Assembly: GCF_030272615.1 (NCBI RefSeq)
Contig: NC_081415.1
Coordinates: 624,337,740-624,401,739 of the forward strand
Direction of reading: 5' to 3'
Length of the DNA stretch: 64,000 bases
Source of the DNA: Cryptomeria japonica
Taxonomy: Eukaryota > Streptophyta > Pinopsida > Cupressales > Cupressaceae
The notes beneath the pieces are model-generated. The model saw only the letters and a list, made by a program, of their open reading frames with translations. It did not search any database and was not told the DNA's origin. Every line of letters begins with the position of its first letter. Positions within the stretch are counted from its first letter, which is position 1. This document shows, piece by piece, positions 49,555 to 58,971 of the stretch. Made by a program: the position numbers and the translations under genes.

Positions 49555-51162
49555 GCGTAGAAATTAGGATTCATCAAAAGATAAGTATATATCAATCACA
49601 ACACAAGATATGATAGCTTAATCAAAGGAATACTCATTGAAATGAACCTAATTCCAAAACACATTCAATAGAGGTATGAAAATGAAGCATTCAAAAGAAA
49701 ACATTATGCAAACCAGATGTAAGATTGAATACTCCTTCCATGCGGCTCCATTGTTGTTCTTTCCTCTTCAATGGTTTTGTGGATCTCACCTACAAGTGCT
49801 CTCACAATTGAAAGCAAAAAGCTCAAGAGTACTAGAAATGAAAATTCGGTAGTTTGATAGCAATTCAGGGTTCATGAAGCGATTCAAGGGGTCAAGATTG
49901 AAGAAAATTATCCAATTTATAGAGAAATTGGATAAATGACAAAATTGGCATGATGCAATTCAAATGGAAATTGTAAATCAATATGTCAATTATGACAAAT
50001 TATGCATTTCCATGCACAATTTGATTGATTGATTATGACACATTTCATGTCAAAATTGATTGATTAATCAATTATGACAATTTCATGACAAATTGAAATG
50101 CCACTCCCATAGAATTAGGAGATGAATTAGGAGGGAAAAGGAATTAGAAATTTCAAAATTAGGAAATTGAAATTGATGACAAATTAGGAAATTGGAATTA
50201 GAAATTGATGAAAAATAGGATGTAGGAATTAGTGAATTAATTAATAATTTTTCATTTATTAATCAATTCACAAAGAGGAATGATTAGCCAATTAAATAAA
50301 GATTTAATTGTAATAAGAAGACCTAGGATAAATAAATAAATTATTTAATCCTAGAGGAAGAAATGACACATTAGGTTAAATGACTAAATCATAAAACCCT
50401 AGAAGACGAATTAGAAATGCGAAAATGACAATTAGGTCTTGATTGAGGATAATTAATGTCATGATTTTGAATTGATAAATGACCAATGTGACAAAATGAT
50501 TTGATTTGAGAAAATGCACCAATTGACGAGGAACAATGACAAATTGATCCAAATTGACATAATTGAGATAGACAACGATCGATGACAAATCGGTTGCAAA
50601 ATGACAAAATTGACAAGTGGACAAGGATCGACAACAAAATAGATTGCAAAATGACAAGATAATGACCAGGATCGATGACAAATCGATCACCAAAATGACA
50701 AGATTGATAAAAACCACGATCAATGACAAATTGATCGCAAGATGACAAGATTGAACATGACAACGATTGATGACAAATCGATCGTTAAAATTACAAGATT
50801 GAAGGATTGATGATAAATTGACAAGATTGAAAAGAGGACAAAACCCTAATTAGGATTGACGATGTCCAAAATGATAAGATTGATGATAAGATTGATAAGA
50901 GAACAATGATTGATGACAAATGAATACGCACATTGATGCGACAGAGTAAAATTAATCAAAATCATGATTGGATAATGTTGTCGACAAGACCAAATTTGAG
51001 GACGAGGTGATTGAAGAATGTAGAAGAAAGACTCGATGTTCGCAAATGATAAAAACCAAGTGTGTGACATAGGAGAAATGTTAATGCGATGCAAAACCCT
51101 AAAATGAGGCAATGCGCAAATGTTAAAGTATGACGTCGCAAGCGTTGACCATTTTTGGGTGT

Positions 51163-51165
<3 letters not shown>
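49552..51165. repeat. Inserted unit in intron 3, probably a solo LTR
   Basis: It starts TGTAGCGTAGAAATTAGG and stops near 'catttttgggtgtctataat', without coding domains. Both junctions are AT microsatellite, which hides any target duplication. LTR identity is inferred from length, single-copy insertion and lack of ORFs. Confidence 0.4.
50515..50860. repeat. Degenerate tandem array rich in GATGACAAATCGATCG
   Basis: About six imperfect units of roughly 55-60 bp, each with 'cgatgacaaat.gatcg' followed by 'aaaatgacaagattga'. Open frames on the minus strand here are by-products of the array. Confidence 0.7.
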
Positions 51166-51167
<2 letters not shown>

Positions 51168-51209
<42 letters not shown>

Positions 51210-51321
51210 ACATATCTATATATACATATCTATACATATATATGTACATATATGTATATATATCTATGTACATATATATATCTATACATATATATGTACA
51301 TATATATATATATATATATAC

Positions 51322-51354
<33 letters not shown>

Positions 51355-51356
51355 GT
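51168..51356. repeat. TA/TATATG(TACA) microsatellite
   Basis: About 190 bp of TATA runs with ACATATATATGTACA interspersions; gives Tyr-Ile shadow ORFs on both strands. Confidence 0.95.
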
Positions 51357-52499
51357 GAAATAAACTAAAATTGACTAAATAATTTTTGTACATTATCAGA
51401 TATTGATCGATCAAATCCTTATAATTGTCAATCAATTAATGGTATTAGAAGTTTTCATCAAGTCATGACTATGGGATGTAGCAAGCCTCTCATTATTCTT
51501 GCAAGAGGAAAATCATGCTTTTGTGTTGATTGCATTGCGAACAACAGAGATACTCATTGTCAAAATATTGCTAATGGATATATTTTGCAATGGGATATGA
51601 AAGATTTTATCACAATGCCTCCTTACGAAGATAGTGACATTATTGATATTCACAATCCTCTATATTCAGTTGATTATGAGCGTGTTTCTAATTTAGTTGT
51701 TACAGGTGCATGCATGCATATTTTGTAAATTACATATATGTACATGTACAAATTTTCAAATTCTTCATTAATTTAAAAATGTGTAATGAACTAATATTGC
51801 TTGTAATATATATACATGCACGGTCTATTTTCATAGGTGATATTTTTGCAGTGATTGTTGATCCTAACAATACTGAAAGTGTAGATTATTATCTACTGAG
51901 ATGCACAAAACCAAAATGTAAGTTCTTGGAATCAGTCAGTGAGGATGATGGGCAACAATATCCCACTAGTTCAGTTGTTGTTGAAGGCACCTATTATCAA
52001 CAAATAAAGATAGATACAAATGGTGTAACATTCATTGATTATATGCCTAGCCAAAAAGTTCTACACTATAGTCACTTAGTAATAGTGACAAGATTGCAAT
52101 TGGAGACATTGCCAAAAAGAGGATGTGGTAACCAAAAGTGGAGGTTGCCTATTGAAGATCATGATTTTTTTTTAGAAATTATAAAAGATAGGGAGGATCC
52201 AGATTATATGTACCATGTGCTTTAAGTTCACTTGTCATGTTTGAACAAGTAAAATATATTAGATAGGTCTTATTTTGATAAACTCATATATATATTTAGA
52301 TATTTCTAGACATGTGTAGCAATTTGGATAACTTGTGGAAATTTAGTTTTGTTGATGCATTTATTTTTTGTTTATACATTGATTTTACATGTTTTATTCA
52401 TCTATGTATTCATTTAATTTTGATTTACACATTTATAGTTTCATTTAATTAATGTTGTATATATAGTTACACATCTATATATAGTTTCACTAAAATGAG

Positions 52500-53108
52500 C
52501 AACTAATTATGTTGTCTTAAGGTGTTTTAACTGGTCTTAAGGGCATTTAAGGGGATATTTGCATCATGTATTCTTTTATATTTTTACACATGCATAGATT
52601 CATTTTATTAATCTATGTACATTCATTTCATTTATGTTTACACATATATTGTTTCATTTAATTATGTTGTTTGGATTCATCTAATTATGTTTTCCTAAGG
52701 TGTTTTAAGTGGTCTTAAGGGGATTTAAGGGGATATTTAAGGGGATTGATTCTTTTATACTTTTACACATGCATGGATTCGTTTTATTCATCTATGTACA
52801 TTCATTTCATTTATATTTATACATATATTATTTCATTTAATTATGTTGTTTGGATTCATCTAACTATGTTGTCCTAAGGTGTTTTAAGTGGTCTTAAGGG
52901 GATTTAAGGGGATAATTAACGGGATTGATTCTTTTATATTTTTAGACATGCTTGGATTCATTTTATTCATCTATGTACATTCATTGCATTTATATTTACA
53001 CATATATTATTTCATTTAATTATTTTGTTTGGATTCATCTAATTATGTTGTCCTAAGGTGTTTTAAGTGGTCTTAAGGGGATTTAAGGAGATATATAAGG
53101 GGATATTA
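52500..53108. repeat. 178-bp tandem repeat, about 3.4 copies
   Basis: Units begin 'aattatgttgtcctaagg' at about 52505, 52683, 52862 and 53040. Each contains 'taagtggtcttaagggg', then 'acacatgcatggattc' and 'tctatgtacattcat'. It lies between the 3' ends of two convergent genes. Confidence 0.85.
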
Positions 53109-53389
53109 AATTTTTGAAGTAAGTTCATTAAACATGTACATAAATACTTAACTAAAATGAACAACTAAATTAAATTTTAACGACTAAATTTGTTTAACAA
53201 TGAACAAAGTTAAAATAAACATAAACACTTAACTTTCACATACACATGTACAATTAACTAGAACACTTAACTAAATTCAAATGACTTAGAGATTCTATCA
53301 TTTAAACACTTAACTTTCAAAAACATAATCTATCTATATATAAATGTGCAAAGTAGTTTGAAATCTATATCTATCTAACACATACACAT

Positions 53390-53585
53390 ATGTGTCTATG
53401 AAGTGTACATCTATCTAACACATACACACACACACATGAAATATGGAAAATAAATATCTAGTACACATACACATATGAAATGTGTACAATACACATGTAT
53501 GAAATGTCTAGTACACTTGTACAAATATATATGAAATGTCTATAAAATGTGTGCACATTCACACACACACACACACATATATATA
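53390..53585. repeat. Short CA/TA-rich simple repeats
   Basis: (CA)n tracts at about 53421-53434 and 53561-53576, with 'acacatatgaaatgt' phrases repeated. Confidence 0.7.
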
Positions 53586-53594
53586 AAGAATGGG

Positions 53595-55901
53595 TCACTC
53601 GGGGCCCTGTCCTGAAGCATGTCCCGATCCATGCACCTACAATAGAGTATGCACGCATTAAATCATACATTAAACATTTAATTTGAATATATTAAAGTAA
53701 AATTTTTTAAGTAACATAGATAATGAGCATTTGTACATAGACAAAAATACCTGTAAAGAGTCTCTAACATCACCACCATGTGCATGCAGGATTCTAGGAC
53801 GTCTATGTGATGAGGAGCTCAACCTGTGTGATAGTGGTGCATCCTACAATGTTGAAATTTTGATAGATATACATGTGTACACATATATTCATAACTTGCA
53901 AACTAACCCTTTAAAAATAGAGCTTAAATATTTAAGATTCAACTAATTTAAAGTCAAAATGTATGTACCTATGTCTCATGATGAATAGGGTCTATGGAAA
54001 TGTGCAAATCCTCAAACATCGCGCCCTATGCCTACAATATAAATTACACATGAACTTGAACATGTACATTATTTAAACAAACTCATTATTATTTAAATCT
54101 AATCTACTTGAAAATGTACATGTACACAAGGTTGTAGATAAACATACCTTGGGGTCTCTAACACCTCCATCACATGCATGCTGGACTCTAGAACATTTGC
54201 AGGATGAATGGCTCATCCTGCACAAAGCTCGCTCATCCTAGACAATGAACATATTTTGTTGGATATATATATAATCTAAATAACTCAAGAAATTATTTAA
54301 TCAACACCTAGATATCCATTTAAATAGAACTTAAAAACAAAAAAATAATAATTTAAACTTTATATATACCTCTGTCTCCTGATGAACAACTGGGTCAGTG
54401 GCAACATCCAAATCTCTATACATCAACCCTAACGTGATACCCTATATAGTTCAAAAAATACAATCCAATATATATATAATTAATTTAATCTATGCAGTTC
54501 ATGTGTATAATCAAGTAGTTATATAAATCGAAATTAAAATTAGTAAATTATATATTATATAATTCATACCTCTCCTATAGCATGTAAGGCTCGTACAATC
54601 CTGCTGATGTCAGAATCAGGCAAGGAGCCCACTCCAACATGAGCCCCCTCACTGTCTGGCTCCATAAGCATGGTAGTGAACATCCCCAAAAATCTAGTAT
54701 CAAGTACTATGGCTCGATCAACTGATGTATGAATAGGAGGAGGAGGTGTATCCTGATCAACTGATGTATGTTGGGGCAGGGTAGTAGGATGTGTAGTAGC
54801 AGTAGGCTAAAAATATGTATGCTCACAACCACGACTAGATGCACCCAGTCTACTAAGTGCACTCCTAAAAAATGATGGGGCACCCTGTAGTGGGATCCCA
54901 TGATCCATAGCAATGACCTGATATGCATCCAACAGATCATTGGATAAGCATGCGCTCATCTGTCATAAAGGATCTATGTCATGCATGTGTGCAGCATCCA
55001 TCATCGATGGTATGTCTACTCCAACATATGGATCATCACTCACTGATGCATCATGAATTCTAGTATGAGAGCATAACTAATATCTACCCAACCGATCTGA
55101 TATCATCTCATCCACCTGTGTGGCTATAGTAGCAATACTAGAAAATATGGATTATCGAGTGTCATCTAGCACACTATCTACAGCATGTGCTAGGTCTGCA
55201 CTCTTGGGAAGAACCACAAGGTTTGGACCAATCAATTCACATTTATTAACAGGTGGGGGTGCACCTGGTCATCTAAACTTATCTTAAAATCTACCCTTCC
55301 CTTGCCCAGCATGTTTTGGAAAATTGGTGTAATCAACAGCATCCAACAAGTGAAACTCTACAAACAATTGTTTGTAGAAATAAAGGGGCAACTCATCCTT
55401 TTGGGGTCACCTATGATGAGTGGCTAACCATCTATGATAGATAAATCATGCTATTAGTACATCTATGTACCTGGTAGGCATATAACCTTTCACCCTACCA
55501 AAGGCCTGTTAATGAGGAAACATGGTTTTCACATCAGCTGTGGAAACCCTATCATTCATCGTGTCCCATTTCATAGTACCACATACACTGCATGAAAGGG
55601 ATCTATAGAATTCCTCTGCATTGACCTCATCATATGGATTATAATTATTGATGAGGTCAATCATATGAACTAGCTCATGTCTAATAGTCTCACCCCTTTG
55701 TTTATTTTTGGGATCATGCATGTTTCCCAAAGTGATATTTAAATGATCTAAGGCACATTGGAGTACCTTAGCAGTTTGATTGTAGAGTTGTTGTCTCTCA
55801 TGTGGAGTTGTTGCAGACCTATGTGATGTCTACTCACTCCCACAAGGATGAACACTAGTTTTGAAAGTACTCATGTTATGTGATCCAGGCTCGTCAGACA
55901 T
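53595..55901 (-). pseudogene. Six-exon gene of unknown family, decayed
   Basis: The ATG at 55901 (MSDEPGSHNMSTFKTSVHPC). Predicted exons, all joined in phase 0 at GT-AG sites: 55901-54570, 54441-54370, 54237-54148, 54031-53969, 53843-53751, and 53636-53595 ending in TGA. Exon 1 includes GNMHDPKNKQRGETIRHELV, AEEFYRSLSCSVCG, GYMPTRYIDVLIA, FVEFHLLDAVDYTNFPK and ISRIVRALHAIGE; it holds about ten stops, mainly TAG. Exons 2 and 4 (GITLGLMYRDLDVATDPVV and GAMFEDLHISIDPIHHET) resemble each other, as do exons 3 and 5 (HACDGGVRDPK and HAHGGDVRDSLQ), showing a duplicated exon pair. I recognise no family. It converges on the transposase-like gene at 47.3-52.2 kb and may be that transposon's second gene. 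Confidence 0.6.
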
Positions 55902-56342
55902 GATGTTCAGTGGGTAATGTAGATCTAGATATATATATCTGCACATGTGCATGTATGTAGTACATAATAAACAATAATTAAAAACGTATACATACATTTA
56001 AATAATTTTAAACATATTTAAAAATATGTAAATTAAAGAAATTAGATATATACATTTTAAAGAAATTTAAACATCATAAATGTATAATTGAGTTAAAATT
56101 TTCTAGATATAAAGACAAATTTAAGATAAATTTCTAGAGATCTATGCACAAGATAAATTTAAACAACTACAAATTTTTAAATTTCAATATATGTCTAATT
56201 TACAAGTACATATATTTGCATATACAATAATTAATTTGAAAATTAGTCAAATTAAGACCCCAAGTTAAGTCAAATTAATTTATAATTAAGCAGAATTAAT
56301 TTACAATTAATTCACAATTTTGCATATGTACGAATTAATTAA
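55902..56342. other. AT-rich upstream region
   Basis: Upstream of the minus-strand gene; TATATATATC near 55930 could be a TATA element about 30 bp before the ATG, too close to be sure. No other feature. Confidence 0.3.
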
Positions 56343-56400
56343 TAGGTCCTAATTTGGTCTTATGTGGTCCTAATAGGTCATACTTGAGGTGTAAGTAAAT
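56343..56400. repeat. GGTCCTAA-type repeat cluster, left
   Basis: 'ggtcctaatttggtc', 'tatgtggtcctaataggtca'. Same motif family as 57150-57432 on the other side of the DRM-fragment hairpin. Confidence 0.6.
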
Positions 56401-56462
56401 TTTATAAAAGAAACCAAGAATGTCTACAGTATCTTGAATGACGTAGAAACAAGCTCATTAGC

Positions 56463-56695
56463 ATGTCTAGAGTGTGTGATGTGGTCTCTAATTTATGTCC
56501 AGAGGGACTAACTGGTTTTGGAGTTGGATGGGGAAACTTAATGGGCCACGCTTGGAGGAAATCAATGTGTTCATGCAAGGGCCACCTTTTTTCTATTATG
56601 AGAGTGATGCTTTTGCATCGAAAGATATTTGGAAGAAAATATCCAAAAATTTCTATGGTGTGGAACTAGAGTTGGTAGACTCGTCGAAGTACTAA
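56463..56695 (+). pseudogene. DRM-type DNA methyltransferase fragment, left arm
   Basis: A frame at 56463 gives GLTGFGV; after a frameshift the frame of 56495 gives MQGPPFFYYESDAFASKDIW, then KKISKNFYGVE and ELVDSSKY. In plant Domains-Rearranged Methyltransferases the MTase domain has an IGFG segment followed by GPPFFYYEN-x-A-x-x-PKGVW, IS and EFVDS-x-F, in this order. Spacing agrees. The catalytic region and UBA domains are absent, so it is only a piece of one or two exons. Family assignment is from remembered motifs. Confidence 0.6.
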
Positions 56696-56801
56696 ATTCA
56701 ACTTCCAAAAGACCAAATAATTATGCTTTCAAAATCGCCCTTCTATTGAGAGATTGTGTACATAGCCTCTTGGTCTTCTAAGATGCTGAAAAGTGTGCTT
56801 C

Positions 56802-57021
56802 AAGTCCACCAACTCTCATTCCACACCATAGAAATTTTCAAAAATTGTATTCCAAATATCCTTCGGTGAAAAATCATCATTCTCGTAATAGAAAAAAGGT
56901 GGCCCTTGAATGAACAATATGATTTCCTCCGAGTGTGACCCAATAGCTTTCCCCGTCCAACTCCAAAACTAGTTAGTCCCTCTGGACTTAAATTAGAGAC
57001 CACATCACACACTCTAGACAT
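56802..57021 (-). pseudogene. DRM-type DNA methyltransferase fragment, right arm
   Basis: Independent copy on the minus strand: GLTSFGVGR, then IQGPPFFYYENDDFSPKDIW, NTIFENFYGVE, stop, ELVD. It keeps YYEN and PK, which the left arm has lost, so the arms decayed separately from a common coding ancestor. A plus-strand-transcribed RNA over both arms would fold back on itself. Confidence 0.6.
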
Positions 57022-57149
57022 TATTTGTTTGTATTGCATACTCTTCATATATTTATCACCCTTTAACAATTTCCTCTACTTTTCTCCAATTGCTCTCTTC
57101 TAGACAACTGATGAGGTTGTTTTCATGTGTCACTTTGTGACACCATTTG

Positions 57150-57432
57150 GTCCTATGTGGTCCTAATAGGTCCTAAGGGGTGCACATGTGTCGCATAGGG
57201 CCTTAAGTGGTCCTAAGGGGTCACGCATGTGTTAGAACCCATGTGTGACCCCTTAGGACCACATATGACCCCTTGCAACAACATTTGGTGTTTTGTGGTC
57301 CTAATAGGTGCACATGTGTTGCAAGGGGCCTTAAGTGGTCCTAAGGGGTCATGCACATGTTAGAACACATGCCTGACCCCTTGTTACACCATTCGGTCCT
57401 ATGTGGTCCTAATAGGTCCTAAGGGGTGCACT
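57150..57432. repeat. GGTCCTAAGGGGT repeats, direct and inverted
   Basis: About ten copies of 'gtggtcctaaggggt', 'gtggtcctaatagg' and inverse forms such as 'accccttaggaccacat'. Larger units of about 150 bp repeat (57160-57290 and 57295-57430). Confidence 0.8.
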
Positions 57433-57456
57433 ATTAGGCCCAATATGGAAAGCTAA

Positions 57457-58570
57457 TGTACTGAGAGGGGAGGGGTGAATCACTACTCCAAAAGTTTTCT
57501 TCAACAATAACTTTACTGTTATGCATAAACCAAATAGTGCAGTAACATAATATAAAGCTAAAACAACTAGATAACAATCATACATGATTCACTCTATAAC
57601 ACATATATTTTGGTTATGCAGAAACTCTTCGTTAGAGAGAAAAACTGCGGTGGGGATGGCACCAACAACTTCATTACTGCAATAATAAAGAGTGCTTGAT
57701 TAGAGCTACATGTTTAGCTATTTCTGATAGCTTACCCTGTTAGGAGTAATAAGATTTGTTAGATCTACCTTGCTAAAGGATTTTACAACACTTAAACTAA
57801 ATGTTGCACCTAGTTAGAGGCTTTACAATTTATAGACTTGTTTAGAGTCTTTTACCCTGTTAAAGGTTTCTCTTACAAATTCAAAATATTACAATAAATC
57901 ATTACAAATATCTGCAACTTTACATCTAGAATGTTAGAGCAGATTCTATGTGCTCAGAATAGATTACCTTGCTTATAGCATACCTCGGTAACCCATATAG
58001 TAACTCGGTAAACCCTTCTGTTTACTCTGTTCTTCGACTGTTCTCTTAAAACCTTCTCGGTGACCTCTATGTCTCTGTAACAGTCTTCTTACACTCATGC
58101 ACACACACGTTTAATTCTTAACTCATGTTGTATAAATAGATCTCTTATGTCGGTGATCCATTGATTGCTTCGATCTTACAAACATGTTTTATCGAATGAA
58201 TAACCATGCAAAATATTTCATTGGTTAGATGACCTCAAAATCATACACAATCTTTAAGTGCAATTTCCAACGTGATAACGGTTCTATGTGCCTCGATCTT
58301 GTAACACATTTTCATATGTATGTCCAGGTTCAATGAATTTGGTAACACATTTCACTCAATGTATAACAACTCGGTGTGTCATCTTTGCTGCTCAGTAGAC
58401 ATAGAATGATACTCGGTAGATAGCTCGGTGTATACTATGCTCTGAGACTACTTTCTTCAATAACCGACTGGACTGTTCATACCGACTGAATATCTTGGTA
58501 GAGATAACTGACTAGAGTATATAGAATAACTTTGAACATAAAACTAATGGCAACTTGATAAGTAGTAACA
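57457..58570 (-). repeat. 3' LTR of the minus-strand retroelement at the window end
   Basis: On the minus strand it starts TGTTACTACTTATC at 58570, right after the purine tract, and ends near CTCTCAGTACA at 57457 (possibly up to 30 bp further). Near its end it has GATTCACCCCTCCCC followed by CTCTCAGTACA, the arrangement shared with the plus-strand LTRs at 1-1432, 27874-29393 and 37226-38364. The 5' LTR is beyond 64000. Confidence 0.75.
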
Positions 58571-58588
58571 ATCTCCCCTTTTGACATT
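58571..58588 (-). other. Polypurine tract
   Basis: On the minus strand TGTCAAAAGGGGAGAT precedes the LTR start. A similar tract (TCAAAAAGGGGGAGTG, about 58940-58955) lies just after the long ORF and may be a duplicated or older copy. Confidence 0.75.
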
Positions 58589-58971
58589 AGTTGAGATGTT
58601 TGACAAAAACTACTTTCAAAGTTTTAACTCAATAATCTATATACTTGCAAAATTTGACTATACTGACAGTATATACAATAGTCAATGAAATAATATATTT
58701 GGATATACTCCCCTTATCGATATGCTATACAAAACCCTGATTTTGCATGCTTGGTGATCTATTCTGTGTGCTCCTCTTGATCTTTTCTTACTTTCCTATT
58801 CATTGCTCGGTTCATTGCTCTTGGATATTCTGCTTGCTCTACTCAGTATACTCCCCCTGTATACTATACTCCTTTTGTTTGATACTTTGAATACTACACT
58901 CCCCCAATACTGTATCACTCCTCTAATACTATATCATATCACTCCCCCTTTTTGACAAACATCAAAACTTA

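Larger units (their letters stand above)
49514..51399 (+). other. Large intron 3 with inserted sequence
   Basis: The donor (AAG|gtacat) and acceptor (attatcag|AT) join EIK to [10 protein letters not shown] in frame. It contains AT repeats (49520-49551 and 51168-51356) on both sides of a 1.6-kb inserted unit, suggesting insertion into an AT microsatellite. Confidence 0.65.
47344..52225 (+). pseudogene. Multi-exon transposase-like gene (RNase H/DDE fold suspected), decayed
   Basis: Predicted exons: 47344-49034, 49161-49322, 49412-49513, 51400-51705 and 51837-52225, joined in frame at canonical GT-AG sites except the first donor, which is AT in place of GT. The first exon shifts frame near 47490. 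Segments: basic N-terminus (MGNKRTRSRLYDRKRDD); helix-turn-helix-like SQLMNVSRKTIQRYIGKRN (47900); Cys-rich ETCCCRNHVEFHLHL (48260); KCIKSECNDCGF-like cluster (48440). Then HGARWQAKQF and SIVDFSKNYTFSPHIDIQSQ (48660-48790), FLISDDTCHDRSYVAH (48910), LDGCVGQFKSVKAFNW across intron 1, GHGKGEHDGAGACVKRAL (49253-49300), and a last exon ending MYHVL-TAA. The D-F-x-x-N-Y, W-x-D-G-x-x-x-Q-F-K and HGKG-x-x-DG-x-G order resembles DDE transposase-like proteins found in many eukaryotes; the exact superfamily is not known to me. At least six in-frame stops. Confidence 0.65.
56463..57021. repeat. Large inverted repeat (hairpin), 220-bp arms
   Basis: Arms 56463-56682 and 56802-57021 are reverse complements with roughly 85-90% identity by eye, separated by about 119 bp. 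Both outer ends start ATGTCTAGAGTGTGTGATG. The arms carry a DNA methyltransferase gene fragment. Confidence 0.9.

Noticed and set aside
50376-50763. Two minus-strand ORFs of about 120 codons
   Set aside because: They overlap in different frames within a degenerate tandem array.
51120-51435. Overlapping ORFs of Tyr-Ile repeats on both strands
   Set aside because: They are translations of a TA microsatellite.
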